DNA of 64,000 nt from Lysobacter lycopersici (GTDB lineage Bacteria > Pseudomonadota > Gammaproteobacteria > Xanthomonadales > Xanthomonadaceae), in contig NZ_CP041742.1 in NCBI RefSeq assembly GCF_007556775.1, positions 1,373,501 to 1,437,500 of the forward strand. Direction: 5' to 3'. The position numbers and the translations under genes were made by a program. Under the pieces are notes generated by a model. That model was not told the DNA's origin and ran no database searches. It worked only from the letters and a program-made list of their open reading frames with translations. Below, in pieces: positions 1-7,391 of the stretch (within the stretch, counting starts at the first letter, position 1; each line of letters opens with the position of its first letter).

Positions 1-102
1 CGTGCGTTACGCGGCACATTGGCCGGGCGCCGGCCGCGGCACGTTGTCCGTTTCCGGCGCGCCGATGCGTCTTTCCTTCCGTCCCCCATGCGGAGCCAAT
101 CC

Positions 103-1059
103 ATGATCCACGACAGCATCCTCGACACCATCGGCCGCACCCCGGTCGTCCGCCTGCAACGCATCGCCCCGTCAGGGGTCGAGCTCTACGCCAAGGTGGA
201 ATCCTTCAATCCCGGCGGTTCGGTCAAGGACCGCCTCGCCATCGCCATCATCCTCGACGCGGAAGCCAAGGGCCTGCTCAAGCCCGGCGACACCGTGATC
301 GAAGCGACTTCGGGCAACACCGGCGTCGCGCTGGCGATGGTCTGCGCCGCGCGCGGCTACAAGTTCGTCGCGGTGATGGCCGATTCGTTCTCCATCGAAC
401 GCCGCAAGCTGATGCGCGCCTATGGCGCGAAGGTGATCCTCTCGCCCGCCGCCGAACGCGGCACCGGCATGGTGCGCAGGGCCGAGGAGCTGGCGAAGAA
501 GCACGGCTGGTTCCTCGCCCGGCAATTCGAGAACCCGGCCAACCCCGAATACCACCGGCAGACGACCGCGGCGGAGATCCTGCGCGATTTCGCCGGACGC
601 CGGCTCGATCATTTCGTCAGTGGCTGGGGCACCGGCGGCACCCTCACCGGCGTCGGCGGAGTGCTCGCGGTCGCACGCCCCGGGGTGAAGGTGCACGCGG
701 CCGAACCGGAAGTCGCGGCACTGCTGCAGGGCAAGGACTGGTCGCCGCACAAGATCCAGGGCTGGACCCCGGACTTCGTGCCGCAGGTGCTGAACCGCGA
801 TGTCGCCGCGCAGGTGCTGTCGATTTCCGACGCCGATGCCATTGCCACCGCGCGCCGATTGGCGCAGGAAGAGGGCCTCTTCGTCGGCATTTCCGCCGGC
901 GCGACAGTCGCCGCCGCGCTACGCGTCGCGAAGGATGCGAAGGATGGCGACGTGATCCTCGCGATGTTGCCTGACACCGGCGAACGCTACTTCTCGACGC
1001 CGTTGTTCGAAGGCGTGCCGGACGGTTCCGACGATGAGTGGTTGGCATCGCTCGGCTGA
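103..1059 (+). CDS. cysK: cysteine synthase (O-acetylserine sulfhydrylase)
   Basis: This 318-residue PLP enzyme makes cysteine from O-acetylserine and sulfide in the cytoplasm. The N-terminal block NPGGSVKDR carries the Schiff-base lysine (K42), and the TSGNTG loop that binds substrate is intact. The C-terminal part has GISAGATVAAAL and GERYFSTPLF, which look more like CysK than CysM, so cysK is preferred although either name is possible. The ATG at 103 is chosen because MIHDSILDTIGRTP is the usual start of the family; an in-frame ATG at 88 and the longer frame from 19 would add an unconserved arginine-rich leader. It converges on the aldolase gene across a repeat-filled spacer. Confidence 0.9.
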   Translation: MIHDSILDTIGRTPVVRLQRIAPSGVELYAKVESFNPGGSVKDRLAIAIILDAEAKGLLKPGDTVIEATSGNTGVALAMVCAARGYKFVAVMADSFSIERRKLMRAYGAKVILSPAAERGTGMVRRAEELAKKHGWFLARQFENPANPEYHRQTTAAEILRDFAGRRLDHFVSGWGTGGTLTGVGGVLAVARPGVKVHAAEPEVAALLQGKDWSPHKIQGWTPDFVPQVLNRDVAAQVLSISDADAIATARRLAQEEGLFVGISAGATVAAALRVAKDAKDGDVILAMLPDTGERYFSTPLFEGVPDGSDDEWLASLG

Positions 1060-1061
1060 AT

Positions 1062-1120
1062 GCTTTTCCCCTCTCCCCTTGAGGGAGAGGGACGACGCGC
1101 GAAGCGCGCAGGGAGAGGGG
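1062..1120. repeat. dispersed palindromic intergenic repeat (CCCTCTCCC type)
   Basis: Just after the cysK stop the sequence reads ccctctcccctt then gagggagaggg, followed by gcgcgaagcgcgc and a further gggagaggg. This forms an imperfect inverted repeat. A shorter relative with the same CCCTCTCCC...GGGAGAGGG core lies near 52250, between the formyl-THF ligase and EVE genes. Such elements are common in intergenic DNA of Xanthomonadaceae. No coding potential is supported here. Confidence 0.6.
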
Positions 1121-1127
1121 CAAACAA

Positions 1128-1151
1128 AAACGCCGGCTTGCGCCGGCGTTT
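1128..1151 (+). terminator. Rho-independent terminator for cysK
   Basis: A perfect 10-bp stem (aaacgccggc / gccggcgttt) closes a 4-base loop TTGC. It is followed by a T-rich stretch (tcgctttgcttcg) on the plus strand and preceded by a run of A, so it could work in both directions between cysK and the convergent aldolase gene. Confidence 0.7.
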
Positions 1152-1185
1152 CGCTTTGCTTCGTCATACACAGCCATTCGGCTGT

Positions 1186-1268
1186 GAAAGATGCCGGCGA
1201 AAGCCGGAATCCAGCTTTACTCGCATGAACCATGAAAGAGCTGGGCCCCGGCTTCCGCCGGGGTGACG
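1186..1268. repeat. dispersed repeat with GC-rich hairpin downstream of the aldolase gene
   Basis: The stretch has the form 'gccggcgaaagccggaatccagc ... ccccggcttccgccggggtgacg', a layout often seen scattered between Xanthomonadaceae genes. Its end holds a 7-bp stem (CCCCGGC 1246-1252, GCCGGGG 1257-1263) that lies 15 bases past the aldolase stop and may help end that transcript. Confidence 0.5.
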
Positions 1269-1278
1269 AGACGTTAGG

Positions 1279-2289
1279 TCACGCAGCCTTGGTCCACTGC
1301 CCCAACGCGGCAAGCCCATTCGCCTTCGCGCGTTCGAACACGGTCTGCTGCGCCTTGGCGTAGTTGCCGGCCATGTCCTGCGCCCACAGCTTGAGCGCGG
1401 CCTGCTGCATGGCGCGACCGTAGCTGAAGCTCAGCGGCCACGGGTTCGGGCCCATGCGGTTCATCGCGTCGAGGTGCGCGGTCGCGGCCTCGTCGCTCTG
1501 CCCGCCGGACAGGAACACGATTCCCGGCAGGATCGCCGGCACCGCGGACTTCAGGCACATCAGGGTGGATTCGGCCACTTCCTCGACGCTGGCCTGCTCG
1601 TCGCAGCCCTTGCCGGGCACGACCATCGACGCCTTGAGGATGGTGCCTTCCAGCATCACGTTCTGGTTGTACAGCGCGTCGAACAGCGAACGCAGCACGA
1701 CTTCGGTGACTTCGTAGCAGGTCTCGATGTCGTGGTCGCCGTCCATCAGCACCTCGGGTTCGACCATCGGCACCAGGCCCTGTTCCTGGCACAGCGCGGC
1801 ATAGCGCGCCAGCGCGTGGCTGTTGGCCTCGATGCAGGTACCGGACGGGATGTCCTCGCCGATGTTGATCACCGCGCGCCACTTGGCGAAGCGCGCGCCG
1901 AGCTTGTAGTACTCGGCGAGGCGGTCGCGCAGGCCGTCGAGGCCCTCGGTCACGACTTCGCCGGGGAAACCGGCGAGGTTGTGCGTGCCCTTGTCGACCT
2001 TGATGCCCGGGATCATGCCGTGGTCGGCCATGTATTTGGCGAACGGCACGCCGTCCTTGGTCTTCTGGCGGATGGTTTCGTCGAACAGGATCGCGCCGGA
2101 GAGGTATTCGTTCGCGTTCGGCGCGGTCAGCAGCAGTTCGCGGTAGGCGCGGCGGTTTTCCTCGATGTTCTCGATGCCGACGCCGGCGAAGCGCTTGGCG
2201 CAGGTCGCGGAGGATTCGTCGATGGCGATGATGCCCTTGCCCGGCGCGACCATGGCGCGGGCGGTTTCGGCGAGTTGTTCGATGCTCAT
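1279..2289 (-). CDS. fba: fructose-bisphosphate aldolase, class I
   Basis: This 336-residue cytoplasmic enzyme interconverts fructose 1,6-bisphosphate with dihydroxyacetone phosphate and glyceraldehyde 3-phosphate. It is the class I (Schiff base, metal-independent) type: the catalytic lysine is K219 in ILKASMVVPG, with K136 in AKWRAV and E178 in VEPEV as the supporting active-site residues, and GKGIIAIDESSATC near the N-terminus is a class I signature. Length matches the family. The ATG at 2289 begins the conserved MSIEQLAETARAMV. A TATAAT hexamer lies 33-38 bases upstream of the start. It heads the run of glycolytic genes on the minus strand. Confidence 0.95.
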   Translation of the reverse strand: MSIEQLAETARAMVAPGKGIIAIDESSATCAKRFAGVGIENIEENRRAYRELLLTAPNANEYLSGAILFDETIRQKTKDGVPFAKYMADHGMIPGIKVDKGTHNLAGFPGEVVTEGLDGLRDRLAEYYKLGARFAKWRAVINIGEDIPSGTCIEANSHALARYAALCQEQGLVPMVEPEVLMDGDHDIETCYEVTEVVLRSLFDALYNQNVMLEGTILKASMVVPGKGCDEQASVEEVAESTLMCLKSAVPAILPGIVFLSGGQSDEAATAHLDAMNRMGPNPWPLSFSYGRAMQQAALKLWAQDMAGNYAKAQQTVFERAKANGLAALGQWTKAA

Positions 2290-2321
2290 GGAAAGGCGTC
2301 CGGCGGCGGAAAAGAGCCGGA

Positions 2322-2327
2322 ATTATA
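2322..2327 (-). promoter_or_regulatory. -10 element of the aldolase promoter
   Basis: On the minus strand the sequence GGCTATAATTCC gives a perfect TATAAT hexamer 33 bases upstream of the aldolase ATG. No good TTGACA-like -35 is seen 16-18 bases above it, so an activator or a weak -35 would be needed. Confidence 0.5.
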
Positions 2328-2368
2328 GCCTTTCCCGCGGCCCGGCCCCGGGGTCGGGATTCGCGGCT

Positions 2369-2486
2369 CGTAGGGCGGAACCGCCAAAGGCGATTCCGCC
2401 GTCGTGCGCCGCAATCGGCTTCTTCGATGGTGGGCGGGATGGAGAAGGCGATGGCGGAAACCGCTTCGCGGGTTCCGCCCTACAGT
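2369..2486. repeat. REP-like inverted pair (TAGGGCGGAACC type)
   Basis: Two GC-rich palindromic units face each other: TAGGGCGGAACCGCC begins at about 2371 and its complement GGTTCCGCCCTA ends at about 2483. The intervening bases carry smaller inverted motifs. This is the layout of a paired REP element and is a different family from those near 24.5 and 54 kb. It fills the gap between the membrane-protein gene and the aldolase gene. Confidence 0.6.
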
Positions 2487-2488
2487 TC

Positions 2489-3010
2489 TCAGGTCGAGCC
2501 TTGGGTTCCAGCGTAACGCAGCCGATACAGGATCGCGGCCAAGCCGCGTCCGCCGAGGATCAACGCCACGGAAATAACCGCTTCAAGCACGCATCCGGCG
2601 ATCTGACCCTTGAGGGAAGCGAGTACGTCAGCGGCACTTACGCCAGCAACGATCTGGGTTTGCGCCCACAGCCTGAAGCCCTGCATCAGAGCATCGAAAA
2701 GGTGCCAGACGCCGATCGTCGCAATCATGAGTCCAAACCACGTCGATGCATCGAGATCGCTTTCGAACACGTGGTCGGACGGGCGCGTCAATGCGAGGCG
2801 CGCTATCTTGTCGGCGAAGATCCATAACAGCGCCATGACGACGAACAGCACGGAAAACAAGAGGAAAAGCTGGCCCGGTGTGAAGAACCCGGATTGATTC
2901 CTACTGGCGAGCAGCAACATCGGCAGGCCGATCACGATCTGCAACACCGACCAGAGGGCAATCGCGCGGATCACCATGCACAGCAGCGAAAACGCATTTG
3001 TTTTCGTCAT
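2489..3010 (-). CDS. four-helix membrane protein of unknown function
   Basis: This 173-residue protein is not recognised with confidence. It has hydrophobic stretches at about residues 10-32, 45-65, 90-110 and 135-160, so it is likely an inner-membrane protein with few loops. The ATG at 3010 is preferred over upstream in-frame starts because it has a good ribosome-binding site (AAAGGGGAA) 6-7 bases away and because the longer frame runs through pyruvate kinase. It starts 28 bases after the pyk stop, so co-transcription with pyk is likely. Base composition is visibly less GC-rich than the flanking enzymes. Confidence 0.75.
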   Translation of the reverse strand: MTKTNAFSLLCMVIRAIALWSVLQIVIGLPMLLLASRNQSGFFTPGQLFLLFSVLFVVMALLWIFADKIARLALTRPSDHVFESDLDASTWFGLMIATIGVWHLFDALMQGFRLWAQTQIVAGVSAADVLASLKGQIAGCVLEAVISVALILGGRGLAAILYRLRYAGTQGST

Positions 3011-3038
3011 GTGGATTCCCCTTTTGCAAACTGCTTCG

Positions 3039-4505
3039 CTACAACTCCCCCAACCCCTCGGCCTTGCCGTCGTCGCCCACTTGCAGCAAACGCAACGTGT
3101 TGGTCGCGCCATGCGTCTCCATGTGCTCGCCGCTGGTGAACACCACCCGGTCGCCGGCGGCGAGCAGGCCCGCCCCGACCAGCGTGCGGATGCTGCCGCG
3201 CGCGGCCTCGCGCGGGGTCTGGCCACGGCTGTCGTAATCCCACGGGAACACGTCGCGCATCAGCGCCATCCGCCGGCGCGCGCCGTCGTGGCGCGAGAAC
3301 GCGTGGATCGGCACGTTGGAACGGAACCGCGACAGGAAGCGCGCGGTGCCGCCGGATTCGGTCATCGCCACGATCGCGCCGACGCCGATGTGCTCGGACA
3401 GGAACATTGCCGCCATGGCGATGGCCTGGTCGGCGCGCTCCAGGTCGCGCTGCGCGGCCTCGAAATCGGTGTCGCGCTCGAAACTGCGCTCGGCGCCGAG
3501 GCAGATGCGCGCCATCGCCTCGACCGCGGCGACGGGATGCTGGCCAGCCGCGGTTTCCTGCGACAGCATCACCGCATCGGTGCCGTCGATCACCGCGTTC
3601 GCGACGTCGAGCACTTCGGCGCGGGTGGGAATCGGGTTGTCGACCATCGACTGCAGCATCTGCGTCGCGGTGATCACCACGCGTTCGCGCGCCAGCGATT
3701 CGCGGATGATGCGTTTCTGCAGGCCAGGCAGTTCGGCATCGCCGATTTCCACGCCGAGGTCGCCGCGCGCGACCATCACCACGTCGCTGGCGTCGATGAT
3801 CTCGCCGAGGTTTTCGATGGCCTCGGTGCGCTCCACCTTCGCCACCAGCGCGGCATCGCTGCCGGCCGCCTGCGCGACGCGACGCGCCTCGTGCATATCG
3901 GCGGCGTCGCGACAGAACGACACCGCGATGAAGTCCGCGCCGATGCGCGCGGCCACGGCGATCAGTTCGCGATCGCGTTCGGTGATGGCGCCCAGCGACA
4001 GCCCGCCGCCCTGCTTGTTCAGGCCCTTGCGATCGGACAGCACGCTGTCGTTGAGCACGGTGTTGACGATGCGCGCGCCTTCGACTTTTTCGACCCGCAA
4101 TTGCACCAGCCCGTCATCAAGCAGCAGCACGTCGCCGGGCACCACGTCGCCGGGCAGACCGAGGTAGCTGACGCCGACCTGGCGTTCGTCGCCGGGCGGC
4201 GCATCCGCGCTCGCGACCAGGTCGAAGCGCGTGCCGGCTTTCAACGCAACCTTTCCGGTTGCGAATTTCTCGACCCGGATCTTCGGCCCCGGCAGGTCGG
4301 CGAGGATGCCGACTTCGCGGCCGAGCTTCGCGGCGACTTCGCGCACCTGCGCGGCGCGCGCTTCCTGCGCGGACGGATCGCCGTGCGAGAAATTCAGCCT
4401 GACCACGTCCACGCCCGCGTTGAACAGGCGTTCGAGCACGCCCGGCGCATCGGTCGCGGGGCCCAGCGTGGCGAGGATCTTGGTGCGTCGGCGTCGATCG
4501 GTCAT
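3039..4505 (-). CDS. pyk: pyruvate kinase
   Basis: This 488-residue enzyme transfers phosphate from phosphoenolpyruvate to ADP, the last step of glycolysis. The N-terminal TKILATLGPA and VRLNFSHGD blocks, the magnesium/substrate region VAKVERTEAIENLGEI-DASDVVMVARGDLGVEI and the later GTDAVMLSQETAAGQHPV block are all in family order. SQET replaces the more usual SGET. The ATG at 4505 has a strong GAAGGGGAAG ribosome-binding site; an earlier in-frame ATG at 4577 would reach into the divergent acetyltransferase gene. The membrane-protein gene follows closely. Confidence 0.95.
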   Translation of the reverse strand: MTDRRRRTKILATLGPATDAPGVLERLFNAGVDVVRLNFSHGDPSAQEARAAQVREVAAKLGREVGILADLPGPKIRVEKFATGKVALKAGTRFDLVASADAPPGDERQVGVSYLGLPGDVVPGDVLLLDDGLVQLRVEKVEGARIVNTVLNDSVLSDRKGLNKQGGGLSLGAITERDRELIAVAARIGADFIAVSFCRDAADMHEARRVAQAAGSDAALVAKVERTEAIENLGEIIDASDVVMVARGDLGVEIGDAELPGLQKRIIRESLARERVVITATQMLQSMVDNPIPTRAEVLDVANAVIDGTDAVMLSQETAAGQHPVAAVEAMARICLGAERSFERDTDFEAAQRDLERADQAIAMAAMFLSEHIGVGAIVAMTESGGTARFLSRFRSNVPIHAFSRHDGARRRMALMRDVFPWDYDSRGQTPREAARGSIRTLVGAGLLAAGDRVVFTSGEHMETHGATNTLRLLQVGDDGKAEGLGEL

Positions 4506-4548
4506 GGCATGCTTCCCCTTCACCCGCACGCTAGCACAGCCACGCGAC

Positions 4549-5145
4549 ATGGCGACCGACCAACGCATCGACATCACCGCGACCCTCGGCGCGCTGCCCG
4601 CCTTCCCGCAGCTGCGCGGGAAGCGGGTGCGCCTGCGCGGACCGACGGCCGGCGACGCCGACGACCTGTTCGCGCTGTTTTCCGATCCCGAGGTGATGCG
4701 CTACTGGAGCCGCGCGCCGATGCGCGAACGCGGCGAGGCCGAGGGCCTCATCGGCGAAATCCTCGACGCCTTCTCGAAGCGCGAACTGCTCAACTGGGTG
4801 ATCGTCGATGCCGACGACCGCGTCATCGGCACCACGACCCTGTTCCGTTTCGATCCGCGCCACCGCCGCGCCGAAGTCGGCTACGCGCTGCGCTCCGACC
4901 ACTGGGGTCGCGGTCTCGCGTCCGAAGCGGTTTCCCTCGCCATCGACTGGGCGCTGCGCACGCTGGACCTGCACCGCGTCGAGGCCGACATCGACCCGCG
5001 CAACCATGCCTCGCGCCGCGTGCTCGAACGCCTCGGATTCCGCAGCGAAGGCGTGCTGCGCGAGCGCTTCTTCGTCGGCGATGAGGCCACCGATTCGGAA
5101 CTGTTCGGCGTGCTCGCGACCGAATGGCGCGAACGGCGCCGTTAG
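4549..5145 (+). CDS. GNAT-family N-acetyltransferase (RimJ/RimL-like)
   Basis: This 198-residue protein is an acetyl-CoA-dependent N-acetyltransferase of the Acetyltransf_3 type, which acts on ribosomal proteins, antibiotics or small amines; the substrate cannot be read from sequence. RGKRVRLRGPTAGDADDLF opens the fold, HWGRGLASEAV is the acetyl-CoA P-loop, and NHASRRVLERLGFRSEGVLRE is the conserved C-terminal block. The ATG at 4549 lies 43 bases from the divergent pyk start. The gene ends with a 4-base tail-to-tail overlap with the Sel1-repeat gene. Confidence 0.85.
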   Translation: MATDQRIDITATLGALPAFPQLRGKRVRLRGPTAGDADDLFALFSDPEVMRYWSRAPMRERGEAEGLIGEILDAFSKRELLNWVIVDADDRVIGTTTLFRFDPRHRRAEVGYALRSDHWGRGLASEAVSLAIDWALRTLDLHRVEADIDPRNHASRRVLERLGFRSEGVLRERFFVGDEATDSELFGVLATEWRERRR

Positions 5146-7391
5146 TCGTTGGCCTCGTCCAGCACGTAGGGCTTGCCGGCCGCATACAGGTCGCGGCGTT
5201 GCAGGAACTGCTTGAGCGCGTCCGGGTCGTCCGGATTCCGGCGCTTCACCTTCGCGATCACGTCTTCCTGCAGCTTCGCCGCGCGCGCGTAGTCGCCGTT
5301 GGCCGCGTAGCAGGCGGCTTCGGTATCCATGGCTCCCGAACCGAGTTCGCCCGTCTTCGCCAGCGCCTCGATGACATCGAGCCCCGCCTTCGGGTCGCGG
5401 ACGGCCGGATCCGGAGAAACGCACTGGTACCAGGCGAGGTTGTTGGAGGATGTTTCATTGCCGAGTTCGATCGCTTTTTTCCAGGCTTCGATTGCCTGCC
5501 TGCGCGATTCCGGCGTCTTCTTGCGGTACAACCACGAGGCGTAGCTGTTCTGCGCGTCGACATCGCCGCCCTCGATCGCGCGCTTCAACCACTTGAGGCC
5601 TTCGGCCTCGTCCGGCTTGCCGAATTCGCCTTTGAGCAACGCCACGCCCAATTGCGTCTCCGAATCGTGGTCGCCTTTCTCGGCGTCCTGCAGCAACCAG
5701 CGCCGCGCCTGTTCCGGATCCTTCTTCATGCCGCGCCCTTCCAGCGCCAGCGATGCCAGTGCGCGGCGTGCCCGGGCGTAACCGGCACGATCAAGATTTC
5801 GATAGATGCCGACGCCTTGCTCCTGGGTGGCGCGTAAACCGGGATGCTCGTCGACATACAGCCGGGCCAAATGCATCAACGCGTAAACATCGTCCGCGGC
5901 GGCGGCCTGCAGCAACCAGGCCTCCGCGTCCGCCCATCGAGAGTCGTCCTCGGCCATATACGCCAGATCGCCCATGGCGTCTGCGGATCCGCCTTGCGCA
6001 GCGCTTTCCAGCATTTGTCTGGCGGCATCATGGTCGACCTCGAGGCCGTGTTTGCCCGTATTGAGCATGTAGCCGTAGTAGGCTTGCGCGCCGGCATTTC
6101 CGTGCGCGGCCGCCTTGCGCATCAAAGCCAGCATTTGCGAGTCGTCGCCCCGGTCGCCATACCAGTCGGCCAGCTTTGCTTCGCCTCCACCCGCTTCGTT
6201 CGACGCCGGATCCGACAAGAATGCGATTTGGGCCGCGTCGAGCGAAGCCTTGGGATCGTCGGCAAGCACCTGGTCGATCTGCAGCCAACGCCAATAGCGC
6301 TGGGCATGGCCGGTCGCATGCTGCAATCGCTCCACCAGCGGCGCGGGCAGACTCGCCTTATCGTCCATGTCGTACAGGATCCGGGTGAACTGCTCGATCG
6401 CGCCCCCGCCCTCCCAATGTCGGTCGGCGGCGTCGAGCAATATCCATGCCTTGTCCGGATCGCGTTCGACGCCGATCCCCTGCAGGTACGCCATCGACAG
6501 CAACAGCAAAGGATAGGCTTGGTGCTTCTCCGCCCTCGGAAGCAACGCATCGATCATGCCGTCCGCGCAGTGCGCGGAACGTTGCGCCGAACAAACCACG
6601 AGCCACCAGTGAACCGACTCGACCCCGCCTGCCTCCGCGCCTTCGCGCAATGTAGCCAGCCTCTGGTCACCGGATTCGCCCGAGGCTTTCGCCACCGCTT
6701 GCGCATCCAATCCAAAAACCTGGTTCGTGGCGGCCGAACTCTGGATATATCCACTTGCAAGATGGTTGCGCAAGATCGGAAACCCGCGCATGGGATCCTC
6801 GCGGTCGATCGTGTAGTTGACATCGATGAAGTCAAAAGCCAAATGCCGTTCGATGCCGGATTCCGGATCGCGCGCGGCGATCGCCAGCGGGAAGTATCGT
6901 TCCGGATGAACCCACGGGTAGTAGAGATAGGCGACCTCCATGCCGCTGGATAGCACGAGCGCGCTGGCATCGACCGGCGTCAGCACCCTGATCGGCTTGT
7001 CCGCACCATCGGTGGGCGAATGCGACAAGGCTTCGCGCGAGAGCGCCGACAGGACCGTGATGGCCTGTTCTGCGCGTTCGACATCGCCCGTGGCCTGCGC
7101 GCACAGGTAATCTGCGCGCCGAATGGCGAGGCTGATCGGTGCGGCGGCGATGGATTGGGCGAGCGCGTCGGCGTTGGCCCGGCAAGCATCGGCGTCGACG
7201 CTGCTGCCGTCGTAGCTCAACTGGTCCAGCACGGCGTAGGCGCCAAAAACAGTCGACGCGTTTGCCGTCGCCAGGAAACGGTCCCATTCCGCCGCTGCGT
7301 CGAACGGGGCATCGGCCGCCGCGGCGCCGCCGAACGCGGCGGACAACGCCACGACCCATAAGGCGCGCCTTGCGCATTTGCCCGCCGTCAC
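5142..7391 (-). CDS. exported Sel1-like repeat protein
   Basis: This 749-residue protein has a signal peptide (about residues 1-26, ending GGAAAA) followed by many Sel1/TPR-type helical pairs from about residue 280 on. Examples are AAHGNAGAQAYYGYMLNTGK, SADAMGDLAYMAED and NAQNSYASWLYRKK-like units with the A-x(3)-G-x-x-x-A spacing. Such repeats are protein-docking scaffolds, and here the location is probably periplasmic. The start ATG overlaps the stop of the upstream transglutaminase-like gene by four bases, so the two are likely translated together and may work as a pair. The partner and the specific role are not known. Confidence 0.8.
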   Translation of the reverse strand: MTAGKCARRALWVVALSAAFGGAAAADAPFDAAAEWDRFLATANASTVFGAYAVLDQLSYDGSSVDADACRANADALAQSIAAAPISLAIRRADYLCAQATGDVERAEQAITVLSALSREALSHSPTDGADKPIRVLTPVDASALVLSSGMEVAYLYYPWVHPERYFPLAIAARDPESGIERHLAFDFIDVNYTIDREDPMRGFPILRNHLASGYIQSSAATNQVFGLDAQAVAKASGESGDQRLATLREGAEAGGVESVHWWLVVCSAQRSAHCADGMIDALLPRAEKHQAYPLLLLSMAYLQGIGVERDPDKAWILLDAADRHWEGGGAIEQFTRILYDMDDKASLPAPLVERLQHATGHAQRYWRWLQIDQVLADDPKASLDAAQIAFLSDPASNEAGGGEAKLADWYGDRGDDSQMLALMRKAAAHGNAGAQAYYGYMLNTGKHGLEVDHDAARQMLESAAQGGSADAMGDLAYMAEDDSRWADAEAWLLQAAAADDVYALMHLARLYVDEHPGLRATQEQGVGIYRNLDRAGYARARRALASLALEGRGMKKDPEQARRWLLQDAEKGDHDSETQLGVALLKGEFGKPDEAEGLKWLKRAIEGGDVDAQNSYASWLYRKKTPESRRQAIEAWKKAIELGNETSSNNLAWYQCVSPDPAVRDPKAGLDVIEALAKTGELGSGAMDTEAACYAANGDYARAAKLQEDVIAKVKRRNPDDPDALKQFLQRRDLYAAGKPYVLDEAND